Assembly (NCBI RefSeq): GCF_006334915.2
Contig: NZ_VDMA02000020.1
Coordinates: 62,001 to 126,000, forward strand
DNA: 64,000 nucleotides
DNA from: Microbispora catharanthi
GTDB taxonomy: Bacteria > Actinomycetota > Actinomycetes > Streptosporangiales > Streptosporangiaceae
Reading direction: 5' to 3'
Position 1 is the first letter of the stretch. Every line of letters begins with the position of its first letter. Made by a program: the position numbers and the translations under genes. The notes beneath the pieces were generated by a model, which made no database searches, was not told where the DNA came from, and saw only the letters and a program-made list of their open reading frames with translations. This document shows positions 51,522 through 60,297 of the stretch, in pieces.

Positions 51522-52808
51522 GTGAAGTTGAGTCGGCGAGGTGCGGCGCTCCTAGCGGCGTCGGCACTGGTCCTCGGGGGATGTGGTAGTACCGGGAACG
51601 ACGCCGGCGAGAGCAAGAGCTCAGCCGGCGGCAAGGTGACCGTCGAGTTCTGGAACATCTGGACCACCGAACCCCTGAAGAGCTACGGCGCTCAGGCGAT
51701 CAAGGATTTCCAGGCCGCGCACCCGAACATCACGATCAAGAGCGTTCCCTACGAGAACGAGGCGTTCAAGGCGAAGCTGACGACGCTCACCCAGTCCGGC
51801 AAGGCGCCGGACATCTTCCAGACCTGGGGCGGCGGCGTGCTCGCCCAGCAGGTGGACGCGGGCCTGGTCAAGGACCTCACCTCCGACGCCGGCTCCTGGC
51901 TCGGCACGTTCACGGACGCCGCGCTGTCGGCGTACAAGGTCGAGGACAAGCAGTACGCCATTCCCGACGACATCGGCATGGTGGGCTTCTGGTACAACAA
52001 GGCGCTGTTCAAGAAGGCCGGGATCGCCGAGCCTCCGGGGACCTGGTCGCAGCTCATCGACGACGTCAAGAAGCTGAAGGCCGCCGGGGTCACCCCGATC
52101 GCGCTCGGCGGCAAGGACAAGTGGCCGGGCCACTACTACTGGGCCTACCTCGCCATGCGGATCGGCGGCCTCGACGCCCTCAAGCAGGCCGGTGAGAGCA
52201 AGGACTTCACGGGTCCCGCCTTCGTGCAGGCGGGGCAGAAGCTCAAGGAACTGGCCGATCTCCAGCCGTTCCAGAAGGGCTACCTCGGCGCGACGTACGG
52301 CGACCCGGGCGGCCAGGCCGCGACGATGGGCGACGGCAAGGCCGCCATGGAGCTGATGGGCCAGTGGGCGCCCGCGGTCCAGAAGGACGCCGGCAAGGGC
52401 CTCGGCGACGACCTCGGCTTCTTCCCCTTCCCGGCGGTCGACGGCGGCAAGGGCGCGGTCACCGACGCCTTCGGCGGCGGCGGCGGCTTCGCGATCGGGG
52501 CCGACGCCCCGGCGGAGGCCATCGAGTTCCTGAAGTTCCTCACCGACAGCACCGAGCACCGCAAGGCCGTCGCGACCGGGGGCCTGCTCCCGGTGCTGAA
52601 GGGCGAGGAGGACGCGGTCACCGACCCGAACCTGAGCGTGGTCGCCAAGAACCTCGCCGGGGCCACCGGGTTCCAGCTCTACCTCGACCAGGCGTACCCG
52701 CCGGCCGTCGGTCAGGAGGTCAACGACTCCGTGGCCCAGCTGATCGGCGGAACCAAGACGCCCGAGCAGGTGGCGCAGGCCATCACGGAAACCGCGAAGT
52801 CGGAGTAA
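51522..52808 (+). CDS. Carbohydrate ABC transporter substrate-binding lipoprotein
   Basis: 428 residues from GTG 51522, AAGGGA 8 bp upstream. Signal peptide with lipobox LGGC, then the type I solute-binding fold: VEFWNIWTTEPLKS, PDIFQTWGGGVLAQQVDAG, IPDDIGMVGFWYNKALFKKAGI, LMGQWAPAV, FPAVDGGKGAVTDAF. Cluster with MalF/MalG-type permeases downstream, so an oligosaccharide or sugar-amide importer. Ligand unknown. Very likely binds sugar. Confidence 0.93.
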   Translation: MKLSRRGAALLAASALVLGGCGSTGNDAGESKSSAGGKVTVEFWNIWTTEPLKSYGAQAIKDFQAAHPNITIKSVPYENEAFKAKLTTLTQSGKAPDIFQTWGGGVLAQQVDAGLVKDLTSDAGSWLGTFTDAALSAYKVEDKQYAIPDDIGMVGFWYNKALFKKAGIAEPPGTWSQLIDDVKKLKAAGVTPIALGGKDKWPGHYYWAYLAMRIGGLDALKQAGESKDFTGPAFVQAGQKLKELADLQPFQKGYLGATYGDPGGQAATMGDGKAAMELMGQWAPAVQKDAGKGLGDDLGFFPFPAVDGGKGAVTDAFGGGGGFAIGADAPAEAIEFLKFLTDSTEHRKAVATGGLLPVLKGEEDAVTDPNLSVVAKNLAGATGFQLYLDQAYPPAVGQEVNDSVAQLIGGTKTPEQVAQAITETAKSE

Positions 52809-52815
52809 CTGTCGC

Positions 52816-53742
52816 GTGAAGACGACGAGACCCCGGAGCCGCAGGCTCCGGGGGTTCACCACGATCCTTCTGTTCCTGCTTCCCGCGCTCGTGCTCTTCC
52901 TGGCGCTCGTCGTGGCGCCGATCCTGCTCGCCTTCTACGCGAGCGTGTTCAAATGGAACGGCATGCGCGGGCTGCCGACGAACTTCATCGGCATGGCGAA
53001 CTTCACCCGCGTACTGGCCGACGAGGTCTTCCTGGGCGACCTGTGGCGCGGGCTGCTGCTGATCATCTTGTCGGTGGCGATCCAGCTTCCCCTCTCGCTG
53101 GGCATCGCCATGCTGCTCAACCAGAAGATCCGCGGCCGGGCGTTCTTCCGCCTGCTGTTCTTCGCCCCGTACGTGCTGTCCGAGGCGATCACCGCGGTCC
53201 TGTTCATGATGATCCTGTCGCCCACGGACGGCCTGGCCAACTACATCCTCGGCTGGTTCGGGATCGACCAGCTCGACTGGTTCGCCGACCCGTCGACGGT
53301 CATGATGTCGGTGTTCATCGTCATGACCTGGAAGTACTTCGGCTTCCACATGATCTTGTACATCGCCGGGCGTCAGGGCATCCCGAAGGAGCTCACCGAG
53401 GCCGCCCAGATCGACGGCGCGACGGGGTGGAAGGTCTTCCGCTACGTCACGCTGCCGCTGCTCGGGCCCACGATCCGCATCAGCGTGTTCCTGTCGGTCA
53501 TCGGTGCGATCCAGCTGTTCGACCTGGTCTGGATCATCACCGGCGGAGGCCCCTCGCACTCCTCCGAGACCATGGCCGTCACGATGTTCCAGTTCGGCTT
53601 CAAACGCTTCCAGGTCGGCTACGCGAGTGCGATCAGCGTGGTGATGTTCTTCATCAGCCTCGTGTTCGCGCTCTTCTACCAGCGATACGTCATGCGCCGC
53701 GACCTCGAAGGAGCCTCCACCGTGCTGCGAGACCAGCGATGA
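52816..53742 (+). CDS. ABC sugar permease, MalF-like
   Basis: 308 residues from GTG 52816, 7 bp after the binding protein gene. Six predicted helices (FTTILLFLLPALVLFLALVV, LLLIILSVAIQLPLSLGIAM, YVLSEAITAVLFMMIL, MMSVFIVMTWKYFGFHMILY, SVFLSVIGAIQLFDLVWIIT, AISVVMFFISLVFALFY) and the EAA loop KELTEAAQIDGATGWKVFRYVTLPLLGPT. Lacks the long periplasmic loop of E. coli MalF, as usual in CUT1 Gram-positive permeases. Overlaps its partner gene by 4 bp. Confidence 0.95.
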   Translation: MKTTRPRSRRLRGFTTILLFLLPALVLFLALVVAPILLAFYASVFKWNGMRGLPTNFIGMANFTRVLADEVFLGDLWRGLLLIILSVAIQLPLSLGIAMLLNQKIRGRAFFRLLFFAPYVLSEAITAVLFMMILSPTDGLANYILGWFGIDQLDWFADPSTVMMSVFIVMTWKYFGFHMILYIAGRQGIPKELTEAAQIDGATGWKVFRYVTLPLLGPTIRISVFLSVIGAIQLFDLVWIITGGGPSHSSETMAVTMFQFGFKRFQVGYASAISVVMFFISLVFALFYQRYVMRRDLEGASTVLRDQR

Positions 53743-54596
53743 GCGCCAACCGTCACAGGCAGTCCCCGACATCGGGCGGTCCGCTGCGCAGCATCTCTCT
53801 GCACGTGATCGTCGTGATCACGGCGTTGTTCGTCGGCGTCCCGCTGCTGTACGCCGTGATCGGCGGGTTCAAGACCACCCGGCAGCTCTCGAGCAACCCG
53901 CTGGGCCTGCCCAGCCCCTGGGTGCCGGAGAACTACACGGGCATCCTCGCCTCGGCGTCGTTCTGGCGCATGCTCTGGAACAGCACCTACATCGCGGTGC
54001 TGACCACGCTCGTGGTCGTCGCGGTGTCCGCGCTGGCGGCCTTCGTGTTCGCACGCTTCGCCTTCCGGGGGCGCGAGGCGCTGTTCACGATGTTCGCCGC
54101 CGGGCTCATGTTCCCGTTCGCGGTGGCGATCCTGCCGTTGTTCGTGCTGCTGCGGATGTTCGGGCTGCTCGACAACCCGCTCGGTGTGATCCTCCCGCAG
54201 GCGGCCTTCGGCATGCCGATGACGATCATCATCCTGCGCGGCTTCTTCCGGGCCATCCCGGGAGAGATCGAGGAGGCGGCGATCCTCGACGGGTGCTCAC
54301 CGTTCGGGTTCTTCTGGCGGATCCTGCTGCCGATGGCGCGGCCCGCGATCGCCACGGTCTCCGTGCTGGCGGTCGTGAACAGCTGGAACCAGTTCATGCT
54401 GCCGCTCGTGGTGTTCAGCGACGACAGTTTCTTCACCATCCCGCTGGGCGTCCAGCAGTTCCAGGGGCAGTATGCGACGGACATCGCGCGGGTCATGGCC
54501 TACATCGTGGTCGCGATGCTGCCCGCCCTCGGCTTCTACGCCGTGGCCGAGCGCCAGCTCGTCAGCGGCCTGACCGCGGGGGCCGTCAAGGGCTGA
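53739..54596 (+). CDS. ABC sugar permease, MalG-like
   Basis: 285 residues from ATG 53739. Helices include LHVIVVITALFVGVPLLYAV, YIAVLTTLVVVAVSALAAFV, TMFAAGLMFPFAVAILPLFV, and the EAA loop GEIEEAAILDGCSPFGFFWRILLPMARPA; C-terminal IPLGVQQFQGQYATDIARVMAYIVVAMLPAL. No ATPase gene follows; the importer probably borrows a shared MsiK-type multi-sugar ATPase encoded elsewhere, as in Streptomyces. Confidence 0.95.
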   Translation: MSANRHRQSPTSGGPLRSISLHVIVVITALFVGVPLLYAVIGGFKTTRQLSSNPLGLPSPWVPENYTGILASASFWRMLWNSTYIAVLTTLVVVAVSALAAFVFARFAFRGREALFTMFAAGLMFPFAVAILPLFVLLRMFGLLDNPLGVILPQAAFGMPMTIIILRGFFRAIPGEIEEAAILDGCSPFGFFWRILLPMARPAIATVSVLAVVNSWNQFMLPLVVFSDDSFFTIPLGVQQFQGQYATDIARVMAYIVVAMLPALGFYAVAERQLVSGLTAGAVKG

Positions 54597-54898
54597 CCCG
54601 CGCCACGGCCGGGTCGTCCGGGCGGCTGTCGATCCGCCTGACGGCGGCCTGGGCCGGCAGGGACGCCCCCAGCATCAGAGCGGGCAGCGCCAGCGCCGCC
54701 GCCGCCCGCACCCACCCCGTCCTGGTAGGACGGGTGGATCTGCGACACGACGAGCAGCAGGGCGGGTGGCAGGAGCGCCAGCGGCACGGCGAACGCGGCG
54801 ATCCCGGGCAGTCGGCCTGGGCCGCCGGGTGCTCGTCCGGCGGCGGTTCCCGCCAAGCCTCCCTCCCGATTCGTCGTCAGGCCGAGCGCCACGAGCAC
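54586..54898 (-). pseudogene. Small membrane protein gene, probably broken by a G-run frameshift
   Basis: The minus strand from GTG 54898 gives VLVALGLTTNREGG, then PGIAAFAVPLALLPPALLLVVSQIHPSYQDG. There the frame runs into Gly-rich nonsense. If one G of the GGGG (plus-strand CCCC 54715-54718) is removed, it continues WVRAAAALALPALMLGASLPAQAAVRRIDS and stops at 54586-54588. Two to three membrane helices would result. It could be real decay, phase variation or sequencing error. It overlaps the permease's 3' end by 11 bp. Confidence 0.4.
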
Positions 54899-54962
54899 GA
54901 CGGTCGCCGCACGCGCCCTAAGGTGATCGGAACAAGGGGAGAACTCGCAGGGGGGAGCACCG

Positions 54963-55787
54963 ATGGCGGAACCGATCGTCCGCCCCGCCGCCGACGCCGA
55001 CATGCCCGGCCTTCGCGCCGTCGCCGACCACTTCGGCCTCCTGAGCCTGTGGCCGGAGCGGCCCGACTTCGTGGACGCCGAACGCGCGTTCGGCGAGGTG
55101 CTCGTCGGTGAGGTGAACGGCGCGATCGTGGGGTTCGGCGGCACGCTGCGCCGGGGAACGGTCACGCACCTCGGAGACCTGTTCGTCCTGCCGGACCACC
55201 AGTCGTCGAAGGTGGGCCGCACGATCCTGTCCCGCCTGCTGCCGGGCGGCACGCCCAAGGTCACCTTCGCGTCGGACGACAAGAGGGCGCTCGCGCTGTA
55301 CGTCAGGAACGGGATGCGCCCGCGCTGCCCGCTGTTCTACCTGAAGCGGAGGCCGCTCGGCGACCGGCCTGTGCGGCAGGAGAGCGACCAGGCGGCGCCG
55401 GGGGAGGGGGACGTCCACGCGGCGGCGGCCATGGACGCCCACGTCTCGGGTGGCGACCGGACCTCGACGCTCACCTGGTATGCCGCGCTGCCCGGTGTGA
55501 CCCTGCACGTCAGCGGCTCGGGCTACGCGTTCGTCAGGACGGCCGGAGACAAGGTCGTCATCGGGCCGGCCGGGGGTGCGACCCCGCAGGACTGCGCCGA
55601 CATCGTGCTGGAGGCGGCGAACACCCACCCCGACGCCGGGCTGGTCCACGTGGCGGTGCCCGGCACGCATCCGCTGCTTGCCCTGCTGCTGGACGCGGGC
55701 TGGCACATCGGCGACATGGACACGCTGCTGACCAGCGAGGACTTCATGCGGCTCGACTGCTACGTCCCACACCCCGACCTCGGCTGA
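54963..55787 (+). CDS. GNAT-family acetyltransferase (tandem GNAT-like halves)
   Basis: 274 residues from ATG 54963, GGGGGGAG 8 bp upstream. N-terminal GNAT core: RPAADADMPGLRAVADHFGL, VNGAIVGFGGTLRR, VTHLGDLFVLPDHQSSKVGRTILSRLL (acetyl-CoA pyrophosphate loop variant, Q-S-S-K-V-G-R), ALALYVRNGMRP. C-terminal half resembles a second, degenerate GNAT domain without the loop. Likely N-acetylates an amine; substrate unknown. Confidence 0.85.
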   Translation: MAEPIVRPAADADMPGLRAVADHFGLLSLWPERPDFVDAERAFGEVLVGEVNGAIVGFGGTLRRGTVTHLGDLFVLPDHQSSKVGRTILSRLLPGGTPKVTFASDDKRALALYVRNGMRPRCPLFYLKRRPLGDRPVRQESDQAAPGEGDVHAAAAMDAHVSGGDRTSTLTWYAALPGVTLHVSGSGYAFVRTAGDKVVIGPAGGATPQDCADIVLEAANTHPDAGLVHVAVPGTHPLLALLLDAGWHIGDMDTLLTSEDFMRLDCYVPHPDLG

Positions 55788-55800
55788 GGCCGGCGGCCCC

Positions 55801-55829
55801 CGTCCCCGGCCAGGGGGACACCGGGGACG
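55801..55829 (+). terminator. Hairpin terminator after the GNAT gene
   Basis: CGTCCCCGG (55801-55809) pairs with CCGGGGACG (55821-55829) with an 11-nt loop. 9-bp stem, no T-run. Confidence 0.6.
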
Positions 55830-55872
55830 AGGACAGCGCGGCTTCGCGGCGTCCGGCGAGTGCCGGCCGGCG

Positions 55873-55898
55873 CGTCCCGGGCCTTTCGGCCCGGGACG
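55873..55898. terminator. Bidirectional hairpin terminator between convergent genes
   Basis: CGTCCCGGGCC (55873-55883), loop TTTC, GGCCCGGGACG (55888-55898): perfect 11-bp stem directly at the SH3-repeat gene's stop. It may serve both convergent transcripts. Confidence 0.8.
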
Positions 55899-56612
55899 TC
55901 ACATCCTGCGGAGGTAGTGGGCGGAGGCCCATCCGGGAATGCCGTCGGCGCTGTCGACGGCCACCCAGCCGTGGGTGGCGTCGCAGGCTCCGGCGATGTT
56001 CCCGCCGGCCGGCCGCAGCTTGCCGACGCGGGCGTGGCGGATGCCGGCGCCCTCGCGGACGTTGAGGAAGCTGCCCTCGCGCACGTGCCGGAGGCGGTAG
56101 ATGCACGAGAGCGAGGGCCGTCCGCTCAGGTCGAGCCTGTGGAGGTAGCGGGCGGCGGCGAAACCCGAGGTCCCGGCGGCGGTCTTCACCGCGATCCAGC
56201 CGTTGGTGGCGGTGCAGGCGCCGGAGAAGCCTCCGTCGGCCGGCCGCAGTTTGCCGACGGGGGCGTGGCGGACGCCGGCGCTCTCGCGCACGTTGAGGAA
56301 GCCCCCCTTGCGCACGCCCCGGAGCCGGTAGGCGCACACGACACCGGGCCCCTGCCTGGCCTCGTGCACGACCTGCCCATAAGGTCCCGAGGCGGTGGGT
56401 TCGCCGGGGCCGGGCGGCCGGACCGTCGCGACTCCCGAGGCGGGATGCCCCCGGACCCCCGACGCCGGCTCGGCCGCGATCCCCGAGGTGAGGCGCCCCC
56501 CGGCGTCGGAACCGGCCTGGCCCGCGAGGGCCGGCGCGGGATGGCCTGCGACGAACCACCCCGTGGCGGCCCACGCCGCCAGCGCGGGAACGATGCTCTT
56601 CGCCACTGTCAC
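55899..56612 (-). CDS. Secreted protein with two bacterial SH3-like repeats
   Basis: 237 residues from GTG 56612. Signal peptide (AKSIVPALAAWAATGWFVAG), low-complexity linker, then two similar ~75-residue repeats: CAYRLRGVRKGGFLNVRESA ... GWIAVKTAAGTSGFAAARYL, and CIYRLRHVREGSFLNVREGA ... GWVAVDSADGIPGWASAHYL. The repeats have the L-N-V-R-E motif of SH3b domains, which bind cell-wall peptides. Each repeat has two Cys that may pair. No catalytic domain, so probably a wall-binding or adhesion factor. Confidence 0.85.
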   Translation of the reverse strand: MTVAKSIVPALAAWAATGWFVAGHPAPALAGQAGSDAGGRLTSGIAAEPASGVRGHPASGVATVRPPGPGEPTASGPYGQVVHEARQGPGVVCAYRLRGVRKGGFLNVRESAGVRHAPVGKLRPADGGFSGACTATNGWIAVKTAAGTSGFAAARYLHRLDLSGRPSLSCIYRLRHVREGSFLNVREGAGIRHARVGKLRPAGGNIAGACDATHGWVAVDSADGIPGWASAHYLRRM

Positions 56613-56770
56613 GATCTCTCCCTTCGGTCGGCATCGCCCACGCCCGGCCGGGGGGATCCGGGCCAGTGGTGCTTACCCGAAGTTCTGATCTGATTACCGA
56701 GCGTTTACACCTCGGTTGAATTCCCGCCTGGATTTTTTACTCGACACACTGGGGAAAAAGGGTGATTCAC

Positions 56771-58789
56771 TCACCCGCTGTGCGCGCCGTGGAAGGGCGT
56801 GGTGACTCCCTCGTACGCCAGGTGCAGCATCATTCCCAGGTCGGCGTGGCTGAGGTTGTGGCAGTGGTTCATCCACAGCCCCGGATTGGCGGCGCGGAAG
56901 GCGACCTCCCACACCTGGCCGGGCTGTACGTCGAAGGTGTCGAGCCACAGAGGGCTGCCGGTGACGGAGCGGCCGTCACGCGAGAGCACGAGCACCCGAT
57001 GGCCGTGGAGGTGCCAGGGGTGGGTGTCCCGGCCGCGGTTGACCACGGTGAGCCGGACCAGGTCGCCATCCCTGACCACTTCGGTGGGGATGTCGGGGAA
57101 GGCGGCGCCGTTCACCGTGTGCGCGTACATCGGCCGCCCGTTCGTCAGCGCGAATCCCCTGTCGAGGACGAGCGTGAAGTCCCGGTCGAAGCGGCTGCGG
57201 GACGTGTACGGCGTGGGGGCGGGGGCGCCATACCGGGTGAGGTCGAGCTCCGGCCAGTCCGCCGTCTGGCCGCCGGCGGCGGGAACGGCGCCGGGATCAG
57301 CGGCCGCCGTCGCGCCCGCGGACCCGTCGCCCGTGCTCGCCGGGGTGAGCCGTACGGAGTCGGTGCGGTCGTCGACGCGCAGGAGCACCGGGTTTGACGG
57401 CATCGTGAACGCGAGGTCATACCGGCCGCCCGCCGCGAGTCGCAGGCCGACGCGGCCGAGCGTGCCCGGCCCGTTCAGGTCCGTCCCGTCCACCGCCACC
57501 AGCCGGTAGGGCGTGCCCGCCAGCGTGAACCGATGCGGCGTGTTGTCGGTGTTGATCAGGCGCAGCCGTACGGGCGTGCCGGGCGCGGCCTGCCGGACCA
57601 GGGGCTGGTCGCGATCACCCGTCACCGTCGCGCCGCCGAGAGTGTGCACGGGCAGCGTGAGGTCAAGTCCCGAGGCCGCCGTCCCCTTCGGCGTGACGAC
57701 GAGCGTGCCGTAGAGCCCCATCCGGACGCCGAGGTCGGACACCTCGTGGGTGTGATACCAGTACGTGCCCACCTGGGCGGCGACGAACCGGTAGACGAAC
57801 TCCCCGCCGGGCGGCACGGCCTCCTGGGTGAGGCCGGGCACGCCGTCCTCTCCCGAGGGCACGTCGTAGCCGTGCCAGTGCAGCGTCACCCCGGACGCGA
57901 TGTCCGCGTTGCGCAGCCGCACCTCGACGAGGTCGCCCTGGACCGCGGTGAGCGGCGGCCCGGGGACCTGGCCGTTGAAGGTCCACGCCGACACCTTCCG
58001 TCCCGAGGACAGCGTGACGGTCGCCGTACGGGCCGTCAGCTCGAACCGGCGCACGGCGCCGCCCGGCGGAGGTGTGGCTGGGCCGCGCAGGTCGGTCACC
58101 GGACGGGTCGCCCCTCCCATGACGGAGGCGGATCCTCCCGATTCGAAGTGATCGTGGGAGGTGGAGCCGGTGGCGGCCATCGCGGCGGTCCCTCCCGGGG
58201 CGGAGCCCTCTGCCGTGGTTTGCGCGCTGGGAAGGAACGCGAGGGTGGCTCCGAGCACGGCCGCCACGGCGGTGGCCGCCGTCGCCGTCCGCAGCCCGGG
58301 GACGTGCCTGCTCATCGCTCTCCAGGTCCCCAGGACGGCCCCCGCGGCGACGGCCAGGAGGAGGAGAGCGGTGCCCGGATCCGCCGGGTATCCGATCAGG
58401 AAGGTCTGCACGATCCCGGCCGCCGCGGCGTACCCGGCGCCGAGCAGCGGGACCGCGACCGCCGGAGCTCTGACGGCGTCCCGCGAAGCCGCGTCCGCTC
58501 GCCGGACGGCTCGGAGCAGGCGCGGCCCGGCGAGTGCGGTGGCCGCGGCGCCCGCCGCGACGAGAAGCGGCAGGGCGACGGTGATCTTCTCCTGCACGAA
58601 CCACCAGCCGGCCCCGGCCAGCGCGAGGACGGACCAGATCCGGGCCAGGGACGCGACCAGAGCCACCGCGAACAGGGCCGCGGCCGCCCTCGGACGGCGG
58701 GCCGCGGCGGCCACGCCCGCGCCCACCCACGCCGCCGCGGTCAGGACCGAGACGAGCAGGTCGAGCGCCATGAGCCGGTCGGTCGTCAT
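56771..58789 (-). CDS. Multicopper oxidase fused to an N-terminal multi-helix membrane domain
   Basis: 672 residues from ATG 58789. About six membrane helices (1-205), a His/Ser/Gly linker (TGSTSHDHFESGG), then cupredoxin domains with copper ligands HWHGYD, WYHTHEVSD, HPWHLHGH and HCHNLSHADLGMMLHL (C-H-x3-H-x4-M type-1 site). A classical laccase/nitrite-reductase-like pattern in three domains. Outer oxidase attached to a membrane anchor is unusual. Overlaps its upstream membrane gene by 4 bp. Probably oxidises copper, phenols or metal ions at the cell surface. Confidence 0.9.
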   Translation of the reverse strand: MTTDRLMALDLLVSVLTAAAWVGAGVAAAARRPRAAAALFAVALVASLARIWSVLALAGAGWWFVQEKITVALPLLVAAGAAATALAGPRLLRAVRRADAASRDAVRAPAVAVPLLGAGYAAAAGIVQTFLIGYPADPGTALLLLAVAAGAVLGTWRAMSRHVPGLRTATAATAVAAVLGATLAFLPSAQTTAEGSAPGGTAAMAATGSTSHDHFESGGSASVMGGATRPVTDLRGPATPPPGGAVRRFELTARTATVTLSSGRKVSAWTFNGQVPGPPLTAVQGDLVEVRLRNADIASGVTLHWHGYDVPSGEDGVPGLTQEAVPPGGEFVYRFVAAQVGTYWYHTHEVSDLGVRMGLYGTLVVTPKGTAASGLDLTLPVHTLGGATVTGDRDQPLVRQAAPGTPVRLRLINTDNTPHRFTLAGTPYRLVAVDGTDLNGPGTLGRVGLRLAAGGRYDLAFTMPSNPVLLRVDDRTDSVRLTPASTGDGSAGATAAADPGAVPAAGGQTADWPELDLTRYGAPAPTPYTSRSRFDRDFTLVLDRGFALTNGRPMYAHTVNGAAFPDIPTEVVRDGDLVRLTVVNRGRDTHPWHLHGHRVLVLSRDGRSVTGSPLWLDTFDVQPGQVWEVAFRAANPGLWMNHCHNLSHADLGMMLHLAYEGVTTPFHGAHSG

Positions 58790-59241
58790 GAGGCGCGAAC
58801 CGGACGGCCCTCCGCGGCGGCCTCCGACGGAGCGGGCTTGGCCGACACGAGCCGCCGCGCATTGCGGAACACCATGGCGCAGACGCCCATGACCGCCATG
58901 CCGTTGATGGCGTGCAGGCCGAGGATCGCCAGGGAGAGCGGCGTCGTGTTGCCGGTGCTGTCGTCGAACAGGCCGCCGAGGGCGACGATCAGCGCCTGCA
59001 CGATGATCAGCCCGACGGGCAGGACGGTCAGCCCGATCTGGCGTCCCGGCGCCTTGGCGGCCGCCGCGGCGGCGGTGGCCACCAGCGACAGCACCGGGAT
59101 GACCATCATGCCGTTCATGCTGTGCAGGGCGAACGAGGAGTCGTCCTGGGGTTTGTCGAACGCGCCGACGGCCGCGAGGTACATCTGCACCACGGTGGCG
59201 GCGAGCAGCAGTCCCGCTAAAGCGGCGTAGACCTTGCGCAC
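58786..59241 (-). CDS. Small four-helix membrane protein (DUF6220-like)
   Basis: 151 residues from GTG 59241, GGGAG 7 bp upstream. Helices VYAALAGLLLAATVVQMYLAA, MMVIPVLSLVATAAAAAA, LTVLPVGLIIVQALIVALGG, INGMAVMGVCAMVFRNARRL; paired LHSMNGMM and LHAINGMA motifs place His near the membrane face, which could bind heme or metal. Coupled to the multicopper oxidase gene by a 4-bp overlap, so a likely partner. Confidence 0.8.
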   Translation of the reverse strand: MRKVYAALAGLLLAATVVQMYLAAVGAFDKPQDDSSFALHSMNGMMVIPVLSLVATAAAAAAKAPGRQIGLTVLPVGLIIVQALIVALGGLFDDSTGNTTPLSLAILGLHAINGMAVMGVCAMVFRNARRLVSAKPAPSEAAAEGRPVRAS

Positions 59242-59489
59242 GCTCTTGCTCCCTTCGGTCAGCGGATTGTGGGTCACGGGGATCCTGTCCCACGTGGCCG
59301 GCGGTGTCGTCCCTCGTCGAGAGACACGTCGGCTACCGCTGGGGGAGTACGCGGGCCTGGCGCCGTCCGTCCCCTGGCGGTGTCTCGATGGTGCCGCCGT
59401 GGGCCGTCGACGTCGTCGCACGCGGGGAGGCTCCCGGTCCTACCGCCGTGGGATCAGCGCCGTAGGCCGCTACGTCCCGGGGAGTACGG

Positions 59490-59939
59490 TCATTGCGGCC
59501 AGTTCGCGATGATGGCCGGGGTGATGGCGTCGGCGTAGCAGTTCAGGGTCGTACGACGAGCCCTGTCGTACACGCAGACCTTGACGTCCACCCGCGTGAT
59601 CCGGCCGTCCGACGACAGCCGGATCGGCTTCTTCGGAGCGCAGGTCGTCTTCGGCAGGGCCCACCCGGTGCCGCCGCCGGCGTAGTGGAAGCGGGCCCGG
59701 ACGTAGGCGCAGTGCTCACCGTGCGCGTCGCGGTCGTACAGCGTGCCCGAGACGACGAAGGTCTCCGCGGTGAAGCGGGTGATCCACACATCGGCCTTGG
59801 CATATCCGTGGTGCCCGCTCCGGGACTGCACGGGTCCCCAGTGGATCAGCGAAGCCGTGGCGGCCCCGGCCGTGGCGGCCGGCAGGCTCCCGGCGATCAC
59901 GAATGCCAGCAGGCCGCCGATGACGAGGTTCTTTCTCAT
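59490..59939 (-). CDS. Secreted protein of unknown function
   Basis: 149 residues from ATG 59939. Signal peptide (LVIGGLLAFVIAGSLPAATAGAA), mature ~125 residues with beta-strand pattern (HWGPVQSRSGHHGYAKADVW, TFVVSGTLYDRDAHGEHCAYVRARFHY, ALPKTTCAPKKPIRL, VDVKVCVYDRARRTTLNCYADAI) and four Cys. Similar secreted small beta-sandwich proteins occur in actinomycetes; function unknown. Confidence 0.75.
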   Translation of the reverse strand: MRKNLVIGGLLAFVIAGSLPAATAGAATASLIHWGPVQSRSGHHGYAKADVWITRFTAETFVVSGTLYDRDAHGEHCAYVRARFHYAGGGTGWALPKTTCAPKKPIRLSSDGRITRVDVKVCVYDRARRTTLNCYADAITPAIIANWPQ

Positions 59940-59992
59940 GTCCGCCGACCCTAGGGCGGGCGACTTGGAGGGACCTTGCATCCCGCTGGTCG

Positions 59993-60253
59993 TCAGGGCG
60001 CACCCTTGCGATACGCCTCGTAGAGCGCGTTCAGATTGTCGGTGTACAGCTCCGTGAAGCCGCAGGAGGCGCAGATCCACGCTCGTATCGTGCCGAGTGC
60101 CTCACCCTGGACGTAGAAGAAGGGGACCTTGGCCGGCAGCGGCTCCTCGACGCGCACCCGAAGGGGCTGCGGCCCGTTCGGGCCCCGGTCGCGCACCTCG
60201 ACTCCGGCCATGACGGCGCCGGACGAGCATTTGGGGCAGATGTTGTCTCTCAC
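59993..60253 (-). CDS. Small zinc-ribbon protein
   Basis: 86 residues from GTG 60253, GAGAGGAAG 5 bp upstream. CPKC near the N-terminus and CASC at about position 63 form a Cys4 zinc ribbon around RVEEPLPAKVPFFYVQGEA. Ends in LYTDNLNALYEAYRKGAP. Resembles standalone zinc-ribbon proteins of unknown role. Follows the GT9 gene by 44 bp on the same strand. Confidence 0.75.
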   Translation of the reverse strand: MRDNICPKCSSGAVMAGVEVRDRGPNGPQPLRVRVEEPLPAKVPFFYVQGEALGTIRAWICASCGFTELYTDNLNALYEAYRKGAP

Positions 60254-60297
60254 GCGACTTCCTCTCCGCGGGTACGCCGAGGAGGAGTCTGCTCCCG

